From contig NZ_FOEF01000008.1 in assembly GCF_900110575.1 (NCBI RefSeq), forward strand, positions 62,001 to 126,000: a DNA stretch of 64,000 nucleotides, given 5' to 3'. This document shows, in pieces, positions 1-8,052 of this stretch. A model generated the notes under the pieces. The model was given only the letters and a program-made list of their open reading frames with translations, was not told the origin of the DNA and did no database searches. The stretch is from Amycolatopsis saalfeldensis (lineage in GTDB: Bacteria > Actinomycetota > Actinomycetes > Mycobacteriales > Pseudonocardiaceae). A program made the translations under genes and the position numbers. The stretch's first letter is position 1. Each line of letters begins with the position of its first letter.

Positions 1-672
1 GCGGGCGCGGAACTCCGGTGGCAGCGTCGCCCTCAGCAGGAAGAGCTGGGCCTGTGCCTGACGCCGTTGCAACGGCCGCCACCAGCGGTCCGGCAGCCAT
101 CGGGCCGGTTTGCGGACGGTGCGGATGGTGTGCAGGAGGGTGGTGATGGTGTCGTTCGGCTCGAAGCCCGCGACCATCCCGGCGTAGTACCGCTCGAACG
201 CGGGCCAGTCCGGCGGCAGGTCCCGCTCGCGGACGCCGAGCGTCCGGCCGATGTAGCACATCTGCGCGTAGTACTCGTCCAGCTCCGATGTGGACAGTGG
301 ACGTCCGAAGAACCGTTGTACGTCAACGGGAACCTTGACCAGCGTGGCGTGCACCCAGGCGTACGCGGCCGGGTCGAGCGCGCTGTAGCGGTGGCCGTCG
401 TCGAAGCCGGTGAACGTCCGGTGCAGCTTCCGCAGCCGGTCGGCCTCGACGCGGGCGCCGTCCGCGCCGCCGTAGACGTAGATCGACAGCGAGGCGCCGG
501 TGCGCATCAGCCGGGTCCACGGGTCCTCGGTGTAATCCGAATGGTCGCGCACGCCGGCCGCGACCACGGGGTGCGCGACCTGAAGCACCAGCACCTGGCC
601 GGCGAGCAGCAGGTCGCGGAAGTCGCCGAAGTACCGCCACGCGGCGGTCCCCTTCACGACCGGCGGCGCCAC
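1..672 (-). CDS. Oxygenase MpaB family (DUF2236) protein, partial
   Basis: The reverse frame is open from a GTG at 672 to the window edge, so the C-terminus is missing. The visible 224 residues include WRYFGDFRDLLLAG, VLQVAHPVVAAGVRDHS, EDPWTRLMRTGASLSIYVYG and a conserved Tyr/Trp-rich middle, all typical of the DUF2236/MpaB group, which includes latex-clearing proteins and mycophenolate-pathway MpaB. These are haem-type oxygenases or related proteins; the substrate cannot be read here. It starts one base after the tetR stop and so is the third gene of an amidase-tetR-mpaB operon. The family call comes from motif recognition and the specific role is unknown. Confidence 0.8.
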   Translation of the reverse strand, partial: MAPPVVKGTAAWRYFGDFRDLLLAGQVLVLQVAHPVVAAGVRDHSDYTEDPWTRLMRTGASLSIYVYGGADGARVEADRLRKLHRTFTGFDDGHRYSALDPAAYAWVHATLVKVPVDVQRFFGRPLSTSELDEYYAQMCYIGRTLGVRERDLPPDWPAFERYYAGMVAGFEPNDTITTLLHTIRTVRKPARWLPDRWWRPLQRRQAQAQLFLLRATLPPEFRAR

Positions 673-673
673 C

Positions 674-1222
674 TCACACCTGCGCGCCGCGCAGCAGCAT
701 CATCAGCGGCTCGGCGGCGGGGACGTCGACGCCGGTCGAGAACCGGCGCAGCTGCAGCCCGGCGATCAGCGCGACGACGTGCCCGGCCAGCCGCTCCGGC
801 TCCGCGACGCCGAGCGCGCGCAGGATCGCGATGGCCAGATCGTCGTACGCGGCGAAGCAGCGCGAGGATGCTTCGCGCAGAGCGGGATCACGCGCGGCCT
901 GGAGGTACAACTCGTGCGGCGCCAGCTCGTCGGTGCCGAAGGGCAGCTGCTTGATGACCTGCTCGACCACGGCGGCGCCCTGCTCGAGGTCGAGGCCGTC
1001 GGCACGGTGCGCGTCGACGATCGCCGTGAGCTTCGCCGTTTCCTCCTCGGCGAACAGCAGCATGGCCTCGCGCAGCAACTCGGTCTGGCTGGGGAAGTGG
1101 TAGGTCAGCGTGCCGAGCGAGACGCCCGCGGCGGCCACGATCCGCCGGTTGGTCAGACCGCCGACACCGACCTCGCCGACCACTTTCAGCGTCGCGCGCA
1201 GGATCGAGTCGCGGGTGCTCAC
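674..1222 (-). CDS. TetR family transcriptional regulator
   Basis: A 182-residue repressor. The N-terminal helix-turn-helix is clear (TNRRIVAAAGVSLGTLTYHF, about residues 25-45) and is followed by an all-helical ligand domain. The GTG at 1222 is preferred because it overlaps the amidase stop by four bases (GTGA), a typical translational coupling; an ATG at 1252 would add ten residues. It is the middle gene of an operon with the amidase and the MpaB-like protein. A perfect palindrome just upstream of the amidase start (2619-2636) is the likely operator, which would make the operon autoregulated. The inducer is unknown. Confidence 0.9.
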   Translation of the reverse strand: MSTRDSILRATLKVVGEVGVGGLTNRRIVAAAGVSLGTLTYHFPSQTELLREAMLLFAEEETAKLTAIVDAHRADGLDLEQGAAVVEQVIKQLPFGTDELAPHELYLQAARDPALREASSRCFAAYDDLAIAILRALGVAEPERLAGHVVALIAGLQLRRFSTGVDVPAAEPLMMLLRGAQV

Positions 1223-2601
1223 CACACCGTCGCGGGCTGCCGCTCCTGCCATCGTTCGACCTCTTCCAGTTGCGCGGCAACGGAGATCAGCCGCTCTTCC
1301 GCGTGGGACGGGCCGAGCAGCTGCGCGCCGAGCGGCAGCCCTTCGGCGGTCCGCCCGGCCGGGACGTTGACCCCCGGCCAGCCCAGCACGTTCCACGGCC
1401 AAGCGTAGGGGCACGCGGCGATCATCGTCTGGTCGGTGCGCCAGCCGGTGAGGCCGTCGAACGTGCCGACGGCGGGCGGCGGGGTCGCGGTGGTCGGGGT
1501 GAGCAGCACGTCGACGCGGCCGAAGACCGAGCCGATCCGGCGTTGCAGCGCGGGTTCGAAGGCGCGCGCGAGCTTCAGCGCCGGCCCGGCGAGCAGGCGG
1601 CCCTGCTGGGCGTTGCTGCGGGTGCGCGGGTCGAGCGCGGCCACGGCGGGGACGCGACGGGTCCAGTCGCGCACCCCGGTGAGCGAGCGCGGCAGGAACG
1701 TGAGGCCGACCAGTCCGTAGTCCGGCTCCACCTCGACGATCTCGTGGCCCAGCGCGGCGAGCTTCTCGGCGGTGTCCCGCACGGCGGCCTCGACCACGGG
1801 GTCGAGCCGGGTTTTCGTCGCGGTGAAAGGGATCCTGGTGGACAGGCCGATGCGCAGCCGCCCCGGCTCCCGCTTCGCGGCGGTCTGGAACGCGGTGCCC
1901 GTGCCCGCGGTGACGTCGAGCAGCAGCGCGGCGTCGCCGACCGTGCGGGCCAGCGGGCCGAGCACCGTCAGGCCGTGGAACAGCTCGCCGCCGGTGGGGA
2001 TGCGGCCGCGCTGGGGCTTGATCCCGACGAGGCCGGTCCACGCGGCGGGGATGCGCACCGAGCCCGCGCCGTCGGAGCCGAGCGCGCCCGCCACGATGCC
2101 CGCGGCGACGGCGGCGGCCGATCCGCCGGAGGAGCCGCCGGGCGTGTGCTCGGGCTGCCACGGGTTGCGCGTCGCGCCGAACGCCTGCCCCTCGGTGAAC
2201 GGCCATTGGCCCAGCTCAGGCGTGTTCGTCTTGCCGACGATCACCGCGCCGGCCTGCTTGAGCCGGGCGACCGCGGGCGCGTCCGCGATGGCGACGGGAA
2301 AGTCCCCGGGACAGCCGAACGCGGTGGGCTGGCCGGCCAGGTCCACGTCGTCCTTGATCGCGACGGGCACGCCGAGCAGCGGGGCGCGCTCGCCGTCCGC
2401 GAGGCGGCGGTCGGCCTCGGCGGCTTCGGCGAGCGCGTCCTCGTCGCGGATCCGGCGGAACGCGTTGAGCACCGGCTGGCTCGCGTTCGCCTGCTCCAGC
2501 GCGGTGGCGGTGAGCTGCGCGGACGTGACCGCGCCGTCGGCGAGCGCGCTGGACTGCGCGGCCAGACCGGCGAAGGCGGTCGTCTCGGGGCTGACGGTCA
2601 T
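1219..2601 (-). CDS. Amidase (amidase signature family)
   Basis: A 460-residue amidase-signature enzyme that hydrolyses a carboxamide. It shows the catalytic Lys segment VAIKDDVDLAG (about residue 75), the Gly/Ser-rich core PGGSSGGSAAAVAAG with the cis-Ser, and the nucleophile region SDGAGSVRIPAAWTGLVGIK. These are the Ser-cisSer-Lys triad elements of the family. The ATG at 2601 is chosen; an upstream in-frame GTG at 2643 would run through the palindromic operator. It is the first gene of the operon with tetR. Substrate range in this family is wide (amides, 6-aminohexanoate oligomers, indole-acetamide) and cannot be fixed here. Confidence 0.92.
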   Translation of the reverse strand: MTVSPETTAFAGLAAQSSALADGAVTSAQLTATALEQANASQPVLNAFRRIRDEDALAEAAEADRRLADGERAPLLGVPVAIKDDVDLAGQPTAFGCPGDFPVAIADAPAVARLKQAGAVIVGKTNTPELGQWPFTEGQAFGATRNPWQPEHTPGGSSGGSAAAVAAGIVAGALGSDGAGSVRIPAAWTGLVGIKPQRGRIPTGGELFHGLTVLGPLARTVGDAALLLDVTAGTGTAFQTAAKREPGRLRIGLSTRIPFTATKTRLDPVVEAAVRDTAEKLAALGHEIVEVEPDYGLVGLTFLPRSLTGVRDWTRRVPAVAALDPRTRSNAQQGRLLAGPALKLARAFEPALQRRIGSVFGRVDVLLTPTTATPPPAVGTFDGLTGWRTDQTMIAACPYAWPWNVLGWPGVNVPAGRTAEGLPLGAQLLGPSHAEERLISVAAQLEEVERWQERQPATVW

Positions 2602-2618
2602 CAGCGGCTCCCGTCTCT

Positions 2619-2636
2619 CGTTCGTTCGAACGAACG
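2619..2636. promoter_or_regulatory. 18-bp perfect palindrome, probable TetR operator
   Basis: CGTTCGTTCGAACGAACG is its own reverse complement. It lies 17 bp upstream of the amidase ATG, in the leader of the operon that encodes a TetR repressor. Size and position fit a TetR dimer site. The assignment to this particular TetR is inference. Confidence 0.7.
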
Positions 2637-2645
2637 TTACCACGC

Positions 2646-3776
2646 TCAGCTGGGGCGGTCGGCTCCCCAGAACAGGTCGACCAGCTCTTGGGGCGGGTTT
2701 TCGCCGAAGAGCTGCAAGAAGAACTCGCTGCCGTCGGTGGGCGTGGCATTACGCGTGAACATCGCCTGCTCGAACTCGGCGAGGGCTGTCTCGACGTCAC
2801 CGGGGTGCGCGGCGATGGCCTGGGCGAGTTCGGCGCCGTCGAGCATCGCGTTGTTGGCGCCCTCCCCGTCTGGTGGCGCGAGGTGGGCGGCGTCGCCGAG
2901 GAGGGTCACGCCGGGAAGCCGGTCCCAGCGGTGCCCGACCGGCAGCCCGAAGAGGGGCCTCAGGACCAGCGGAGTGTCGCCGTCGGTGATCAGCGACGTG
3001 AGCACCGGGTCCCAGCCGTCGAACTCGGCCGCGATCCGGGCGGTGGCCGTGACCGGGTCGTCGAAGTCGATGTCGGCGAACCAGTCCTGGGTCCGGGCGA
3101 GGATCACGTACGTGTGCAGGGTCGCGTCGCGTTCCCGGTGGGCGTTGATCGAGCCGCCCTCCCCGTTCGCGGCCAGGGTTCCGCCGCCGACAGCCTTCGC
3201 GACCGCCGGGTGGCGCTTGTCCGCGTCGTAGAGCCAGGTCTCGACAAACGACTCGCCGGTGTACTCGGGCACCGCGTCGGACAGCAGCGGCCGGACGCGG
3301 GACCAAGCTCCGTCGGCCCCGACCAGCAGGCTGGTGACGATGGTGGTGCCGTCGGTGAAGGCCACCTCGTGCCGGCCGTCGCCCAGGCCGCGGACGCCGC
3401 TGACTTTGCGTCCCCAGTGGACGGTGCCGGGCGGGAGCGAGTCGAGCAGCAGCCGGCGCAGTTCCCCTCGCTGCACCTCGGGACGGCCACCAGTGCCGTC
3501 GTCGCCCTTCTCGAACAGGACCGTGCCGTGCTGGTCGACGATCCGCATCGCCTGGCGGCCCGCCAGCACCAGTTCGCGGAACTCGGCCATGAGGCCGGCC
3601 GCCTCGACGGCGAGCTGGCCGTTGTAGTCGTGGATGTCGAGCATCCCGCCCTGGGCGCGGGCCATCGGGGAGGGCTCGGCCTCGTAGACGGCGGCCGGAA
3701 TGCCGTGCCGGTGCAGGACCCGCGCCAGGGTGAGGCCGGCGAGGCCGGCGCCGATGATGGTGACCGGAGCAGACAT
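2646..3776 (-). CDS. FAD-dependent monooxygenase (TetX-like)
   Basis: A 376-residue group A flavin monooxygenase. The N-terminal dinucleotide fold reads VTIIGAGLAGLTLARVLHRH. An Arg that fits FAD binding lies in EVQRGELRRLLLDSL, and the second FAD motif is LLGDAAHLAPPDGEGANNA near residue 290. The layout matches tetracycline-inactivating TetX and related aromatic hydroxylases, using NAD(P)H and O2. The ATG at 3776 gives the usual short N-terminus; an ATG at 3791 would add five residues. It stands alone, pointing away from the next gene at 3944. Substrate unknown; TetX-like activity is a family possibility, not a conclusion. Confidence 0.88.
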   Translation of the reverse strand: MSAPVTIIGAGLAGLTLARVLHRHGIPAAVYEAEPSPMARAQGGMLDIHDYNGQLAVEAAGLMAEFRELVLAGRQAMRIVDQHGTVLFEKGDDGTGGRPEVQRGELRRLLLDSLPPGTVHWGRKVSGVRGLGDGRHEVAFTDGTTIVTSLLVGADGAWSRVRPLLSDAVPEYTGESFVETWLYDADKRHPAVAKAVGGGTLAANGEGGSINAHRERDATLHTYVILARTQDWFADIDFDDPVTATARIAAEFDGWDPVLTSLITDGDTPLVLRPLFGLPVGHRWDRLPGVTLLGDAAHLAPPDGEGANNAMLDGAELAQAIAAHPGDVETALAEFEQAMFTRNATPTDGSEFFLQLFGENPPQELVDLFWGADRPS

Positions 3777-3943
3777 GTTCGCTCTTTTCATGATCGGGAC
3801 TGTTGCCTGCTCAGGCTGGCGACGGCCGCTGTCGGGGCGCGCACACGCGGCTGGCACGGACCTGGCAGCCCGGCGCACACCGTGTCAGCCCGTCCGGCAG
3901 CGGTTACGGTGAGCGGAGATCCGTCTCAGCCCCCGGAGGACCG

Positions 3944-4972
3944 ATGACGTTCGACTTCGACCGGTTTCCCGCTCTCGAAGTGTTCCCGCGGGCCGGGCTG
4001 GGCGGCTGGCCGACGCCGCTGGTCCCGGCGCCGCGGCTCGGCGAGGCGCTGGGCCTGCCGAACCTGCTGCTCAAGCGCGACGACGTGCACCCGCTCGGCG
4101 TCGGCGGCAACAAGCTGCGCAAGCTCGACTTCCACCTCGGCGCGGCGCTGGCTTCGGGCGCCGACACCGTGATCACGTTCGGCGCGCTGCAGACCAATCA
4201 CGGCCGTCAGACGGCCGCCGCGTGCGCGCGCCTCGGCCTGCGGTGCGAGCTGGTGCTCACCGCGAAGGTCCCGCGCTCGGGAGAGGCGTACGAGCGCTCC
4301 GGCAACATTCCGCTGGATCTGCTGTTCGGCGCGCGTGTGCACGTCTGCGCCGACGAAGAGGAGACCGGGCGGACGTACGACCAGCTGGTGGCCGAGGCCG
4401 CGGCGGAGGGCCGGAAGGTCGCGACCATCCCGGTCGGCGGCTCGGATGCGTTGGGCGCCTTGGGCTATCTCGACGCCACCCGCGAGCTGGCCCACCAGCT
4501 GTCGGCCTCGGGCATCAGCCAGGCCCGCATCGTCGCCCCGCACGCGAGCGGCGGCACCGCGGCGGGCATCGCGCTCGGGACGGCGCTGCTCGGCTCGCTG
4601 GGCGCCGACTTCGCGTGCGTCAGCCACCCGATCGGCGAGGCCACGGACAACCTGACGCACCTGGTCACCTCGACCGCGCAGCTCCTCGGCATCGACACCC
4701 CGGTGCTGGACCAGGTGTGGATGAGCGACTCCACCCTCGGCGAGGGCTACGGCATCCCGGCGCCCGAGACCTGGGGCGCGCTGCGGCTGTTCGGCCGCAC
4801 CGAGGGCGTGGTCCTGGACCCGGTCTACACCGGCAAAGTCGCGGCCGCGCTGGTGGAATGGTCGGCCGCCGGCCGCTTCGACCCGGACGAGACCGTGGTG
4901 TTCGTCCACACCGGAGGCCTGCCCGGGCTGTACGGCTACGCCCCGGAATTCGCCGACGCCATGGAGGAGTGA
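3944..4972 (+). CDS. PLP-dependent D-cysteine desulfhydrase / ACC deaminase family enzyme
   Basis: A 342-residue fold-type II PLP enzyme. The PLP lysine segment is GVGGNKLRKLDF, followed by the phosphate/substrate loop GALQTNHGRQTAAAC and the C-terminal HTGGLPGLYGY. These are the landmarks of D-cysteine desulfhydrase and 1-aminocyclopropane-1-carboxylate deaminase. The start at 3944 has a strong ribosome site (GGAGGA, 3935-3940). It is monocistronic between divergent and convergent neighbours. D-cysteine desulfhydrase is the default for this subfamily, while ACC deaminase cannot be excluded without active-site comparison. Confidence 0.88.
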   Translation: MTFDFDRFPALEVFPRAGLGGWPTPLVPAPRLGEALGLPNLLLKRDDVHPLGVGGNKLRKLDFHLGAALASGADTVITFGALQTNHGRQTAAACARLGLRCELVLTAKVPRSGEAYERSGNIPLDLLFGARVHVCADEEETGRTYDQLVAEAAAEGRKVATIPVGGSDALGALGYLDATRELAHQLSASGISQARIVAPHASGGTAAGIALGTALLGSLGADFACVSHPIGEATDNLTHLVTSTAQLLGIDTPVLDQVWMSDSTLGEGYGIPAPETWGALRLFGRTEGVVLDPVYTGKVAAALVEWSAAGRFDPDETVVFVHTGGLPGLYGYAPEFADAMEE

Positions 4973-4981
4973 GGGCGGCCC

Positions 4982-5692
4982 TCAGCTTCGTTCGGCTTTG
5001 AGCTGCGCGGCCGCCGGTGCGGTCTGGGCCGCCGGCGCCAGGGCCTTGGCGGCGTCGGTCCGGACCGCGATGCGGATCAGGCCCAGCAGCAGGAGGACGT
5101 CGGCGATCAGCATCAGGCGCTGCGTCACCCCGATCGGCAGGGCGTCCGCGAGCAGGTGGAACGGCGCGAGGCCCGCCTCGTCCAGCCGGACGAACAGGAA
5201 GCTCAGCCCGAACAGCCCCAGCACCACCACGCCGAGCCGCAGCCAGCGCACCACGATCACGCGGTACGGGCTGTCGCGCAGCGGGTCGAGCAGGGTGATG
5301 GCCGCGCCCGGCAGGCTGGTGAACGCCACCAGGCACGAGTACAGGTGGATGTCGCCGCTGAGCGGGTTCGGGTTCGGCGGGTAGCTGGCCGGGAAGAGCG
5401 CCGCCGTCGCCAGCCCCAGCGACCACAGCGTGAGCAGCACCTTCGTGGTCCGCGGCAGCGGCACGCCCGCCGCCACCAGCGTGCCGAGCACCGCGAGCGA
5501 GCCGATAGCCAGCGAGAGCACGCTCGCGCCGAGCATGCCCTGGCCCCGGTCGGTGATGATGTAGCTGGAAAGCGTGTCGTACACCGGATTCCGCGAGCTG
5601 ATGATGTGCAGGACGGTGATCGTGAACATGCCCCACGCGATCGCCGCGAGCGCGGCCAGCCGCCAGATCCGGAGCCCCCGTGAATTCCCCAT
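4982..5692 (-). CDS. DUF998 family integral membrane protein
   Basis: A 236-residue protein with about six hydrophobic segments (for example LAALAAIAWGMFTITVLHII, LSLAIGSLAVLGTLVAAG and WLRLGVVVLGLFGLSFLFV). The order and the loop with FPASYPPNPNPLSGDIHLY match DUF998 proteins, whose role is not established. The ATG at 5692 is chosen. An inverted pair of GTGAATTC/GAATTCAC (5680-5687 and 5741-5748) brackets the start. It converges with the PLP enzyme gene ten bases away. Confidence 0.82.
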   Translation of the reverse strand: MGNSRGLRIWRLAALAAIAWGMFTITVLHIISSRNPVYDTLSSYIITDRGQGMLGASVLSLAIGSLAVLGTLVAAGVPLPRTTKVLLTLWSLGLATAALFPASYPPNPNPLSGDIHLYSCLVAFTSLPGAAITLLDPLRDSPYRVIVVRWLRLGVVVLGLFGLSFLFVRLDEAGLAPFHLLADALPIGVTQRLMLIADVLLLLGLIRIAVRTDAAKALAPAAQTAPAAAQLKAERS

Positions 5693-5751
5693 GATCACAG
5701 GGTTCCGGTTCCGGGCCTTCCCGTGATCCGGGAAAACCCTGAATTCACCCC

Positions 5752-6525
5752 CTAGTGCCGGGAGGGGTTGAACTCCGCGACGACGAGTGCCTGGTCGTCG
5801 TGCCGCTTCGCGCGCGGCCAGCGTTCGCCCTGCGGGTCCTGCTTCTCCGCGGTGCGGACGGCGTCCAGCACCGCGTCCGGGCCGCTCGCCCTGGCCAGCC
5901 GCAGCACGTCCGGCCAGCCGAACAGGCGGTACTCGTCGACGCCGATGGAGACGCCGTCGGTGGCCAGCAGCACCGCGTCGACCTCCGCGCGCGGCCACCG
6001 GCGCCGCACGGCCTTCTCCGCCGCGAGCGGGTCGGCCTCCGCGACCCAGAAGCCGCCCTCGGCGTTGCGCCGCCGCCGGACGTCGGCGCCGGTCTGCAGC
6101 AGGCCGCCGTCACGCAGGGAGAGCAGCCGGTCGTCGGAGACCACATCGGTGCCGAACTGTCCAAAAGCGACAATCGGACTGTCCGCCAGGACAAGGGCTT
6201 CCACCTGCTCGGCGTCCCAGCGCACGATCGAGACGGTGCTCGACGGCGAGTGGCGCGGAGTCAGCTCCTGCGCCGCCGCGACGCCGGCGATGGCCGACGC
6301 CAGCGCGGCACCCAGGTCGGCCGCGGGCCGCGCGCTCAGCTCGGCGGCCAGCTCCCGCGCCAGCAGCCCCGCGTACCAGCCGCCGGGCGGCAGGTCCGGG
6401 CTCGGCGACGTCGCGCCGTCCAGCACCAGCACGGCGTTGTCCAGCACGACGACGTGGTCTTCGGTCGGCCGGGGCAGGCCGTCCGCACCGACCCCGGCCC
6501 GCTCGGCGATCGCGATCTCGGGCAT
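5752..6525 (-). CDS. PP2C-like protein phosphatase domain protein
   Basis: A 257-residue protein with PP2C landmarks: an early acidic/metal segment (RPTEDHVVVLDN, VLDGATSPSPD), a Ser/Thr-rich strand (SPSSTVSIVRWD), VLADSPIVAFG, LLATDGVSIGVDEYRLFG and a C-terminal KRHDDQALVV. These retain the Asp residues expected to bind divalent metal. A cytosolic Ser/Thr phosphatase role is likely from the family; no substrate is visible. It is divergent from the HTH/Clp-N pair, and two palindromes lie in the gap between them. Confidence 0.8.
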   Translation of the reverse strand: MPEIAIAERAGVGADGLPRPTEDHVVVLDNAVLVLDGATSPSPDLPPGGWYAGLLARELAAELSARPAADLGAALASAIAGVAAAQELTPRHSPSSTVSIVRWDAEQVEALVLADSPIVAFGQFGTDVVSDDRLLSLRDGGLLQTGADVRRRRNAEGGFWVAEADPLAAEKAVRRRWPRAEVDAVLLATDGVSIGVDEYRLFGWPDVLRLARASGPDAVLDAVRTAEKQDPQGERWPRAKRHDDQALVVAEFNPSRH

Positions 6526-6550
6526 CAGCCGACTCTAACCCGGAACCCCT

Positions 6551-6598
6551 CGTGTCAACCCGGGTTGACACGAGGCCTGCTGTCAACCTAGATTGACA
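6551..6598. promoter_or_regulatory. Two tandem palindromic operators (TGTCAAC...TTGACA)
   Basis: A perfect 22-bp palindrome at 6551-6572 (CGTGTCAACCC/GGGTTGACACG) is followed at 6581-6598 by a second, slightly imperfect copy (TGTCAACCTAGATTGACA). The second ends three bases before the HTH gene ATG. Duplicate sites in the 5' gap of a small HTH gene suggest autoregulation, and could also control the divergent phosphatase gene. Confidence 0.75.
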
Positions 6599-6601
6599 GA
6601 C

Positions 6602-6811
6602 ATGACGGAAGCAACAGACCTGGCCGCACGGGCCGGCGATCGCGATCCCCGCGTGGGGCTTCGCGCGGTCGCGGCGCTCCGTCGGCTGGTGGAACAACTC
6701 GAGGCCGTGCAGGTGCGCAGCGCGCGGATGCACGGCTGGTCCTGGCAGGAGATCGCCGCCGAGCTGGGGGTCAGCCGGCAGGCGGTGCACAAGAAGCACG
6801 GGAGGCACTGA
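6602..6811 (+). CDS. Small helix-turn-helix protein
   Basis: A 69-residue protein that is mostly one HTH: HGWSWQEIAAELGVSRQAVH, then KKHGRH. The ATG at 6602 is preferred over an in-frame TTG at 6593, which lies inside the palindrome. The stop overlaps the ATG of the Clp-N gene (TGATG), so the two are co-translated. Actinobacteria often pair such an HTH with a Clp N-terminal domain protein. It probably binds the two palindromes directly upstream (inference). Confidence 0.85.
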   Translation: MTEATDLAARAGDRDPRVGLRAVAALRRLVEQLEAVQVRSARMHGWSWQEIAAELGVSRQAVHKKHGRH

Positions 6812-7353
6812 TGTTCGAACGGTTCACCGTCGACGCGCGGATGGCCGTGGTCGAGGCGCAGGTCGTGGCCAGGGAGCTGGGCTCGCGGGAGATCTCGCCG
6901 CAGGACGTGTTCGCCGGCCTCGCCAGAACGGAAAACGGCGACGCGCAACGACTGCTGGCACAGCTGGGCGTCTCACAGGCCGAGGTGCTCGCCGAGCTGG
7001 AGCGGATCCGGCGCCGCGGCGGGATCAGCGACGCCGACGTCGAGGCGCTCACGGAGTTCGGCATCGACGTCGAGCAGGTCGTCGAGCGCATCGAGCAGAC
7101 CCACGGCGAGGGCGCGCTGGCGGTCGGCGGCAAACGCGGCCGCCGCGGCCACATCCCGTTCACCGCCGACGCCAGGAAAACGCTGGAGCTGAGCCTGCGC
7201 GAAGCCGTGAAGCTCGGCGACAAGCACCTGGGTCAGGAGCACATGCTGCTCGCGCTGGTACAGCAGAAGGGCGCGGTCGCCGACCTGCTGGCCGCGCGCG
7301 GCATCGACTACCTGAGCGTCCGCCGGGCGGTCGGTCAGCGCGAGGCGGGCTGA
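6811..7353 (+). CDS. Clp N-terminal (Clp repeat) domain protein
   Basis: A 180-residue protein with two Clp repeats of the ClpA/ClpC N-domain: MFERFTVDARMAVVEAQVVA near the start, and FTADARKTLELSLREAV with GDKHLGQEHMLLAL near residues 115-145. No AAA+ module follows, so it cannot unfold substrates alone. It may be an adaptor or substrate-recognition protein for a Clp protease, or a regulator acting with the HTH partner encoded in the same transcript. Its 3' end overlaps the convergent YczE-type gene by 19 bp. Confidence 0.85.
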   Translation: MFERFTVDARMAVVEAQVVARELGSREISPQDVFAGLARTENGDAQRLLAQLGVSQAEVLAELERIRRRGGISDADVEALTEFGIDVEQVVERIEQTHGEGALAVGGKRGRRGHIPFTADARKTLELSLREAVKLGDKHLGQEHMLLALVQQKGAVADLLAARGIDYLSVRRAVGQREAG

Positions 7354-7991
7354 TGCTGTTCCTGCTGGCGGTCCCCGGCCCGCCACGTGACGAGCGGCAG
7401 GAGCGCGTGGGTGAGGGGGCCGATCGACGCCGCGTAGAGCACGGTGCCGACGCCGACACTGCCGCCGAGCAGCCAGCCGGCGGCCAGCACCGTCACCTCG
7501 ATCCCGGTGCGGACCAGTCGCACCGAGCGGCCGGTGCGCGCGGTGAGGCCGGTCATCAGCCCGTCGCGCGGGCCGGGGCCGAGGCGGGTGCCGACGTAGA
7601 CGGCGGTCGCGACGGCGTTGAGCAGCACCCCGCCGGCCAGCAGCACGATCTGCCACCCGAGCACGTGCTGGTCGGGCAGCACGGCGCGGACGGCGTCGAC
7701 GGTCACGGAGATCACCAGGACGTTCGCGACCGTCCCGATGCCGGGGCGCTGGCGTAGCGGGATCCAGAGCAGTAGCACGAACACCGACGCGATGGCGGTG
7801 ACCGTGCCGAAGCTCAGCCCGGTGATCTTCGTGAGGCCGTCGTGGAGCACGTCCCACGGGTCGAGGCCGAGGCCGGCGCGGGTGAGCATCGCCATGCTGG
7901 CGCCGTAGAGCGAGAGCCCGCCGAGGAGCTGGAGGCCGCGGAGCACGGGGGCCCGGCGGAGACTGAGCGGACTGAGATCGATAGCTGCCAC
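7335..7991 (-). CDS. YczE/YyaS/YitT-type membrane protein
   Basis: A 218-residue membrane protein of about five to six helices, with the family segments GGLSLYGASMAMLTRAGLG, LDPWDVLHDGLTKITGLSFG and GPGPRDGLMTGL. The GTG at 7991 is the only sensible start. Its gene is divergent from a MocR-type regulator, and this pairing is common in actinobacteria. The protein is usually suspected to be a transporter linked to vitamin B6 or amino-acid metabolism. Function remains unproven. Confidence 0.85.
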   Translation of the reverse strand: MAAIDLSPLSLRRAPVLRGLQLLGGLSLYGASMAMLTRAGLGLDPWDVLHDGLTKITGLSFGTVTAIASVFVLLLWIPLRQRPGIGTVANVLVISVTVDAVRAVLPDQHVLGWQIVLLAGGVLLNAVATAVYVGTRLGPGPRDGLMTGLTARTGRSVRLVRTGIEVTVLAAGWLLGGSVGVGTVLYAASIGPLTHALLPLVTWRAGDRQQEQHQPASR

Positions 7992-8009
7992 TTCTGCACT
8001 ATCCGGCAC

Positions 8010-8051
8010 AACTGGTCTGGTAAACCATGGCCAATTGCGGATAATTGGTCT
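8010..8051. promoter_or_regulatory. MocR-type direct repeats in the divergent promoter
   Basis: AACTGGTCT at 8010-8018 and AATTGGTCT at 8043-8051 are direct repeats 33 bp (about three helical turns) apart. An inverted repeat CCAATT...AATTGG (8031-8048) overlaps the second. MocR/PdxR regulators bind direct repeats in such divergent gaps, so these are the probable sites for the gene at 8053. Confidence 0.55.
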
Positions 8052-8052
8052 C

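Noticed and set aside
674-2206. A 510-codon reverse frame spanning tetR and the amidase
   Set aside because: Only its last 182 codons are the TetR protein; the upstream part is an out-of-frame shadow of the amidase with Arg/Ala-rich composition.
2646-3776. Tetracycline resistance gene
   Set aside because: The TetX-like fold is shared by many aromatic hydroxylases; nothing here shows tetracycline as substrate, so no resistance claim is made.
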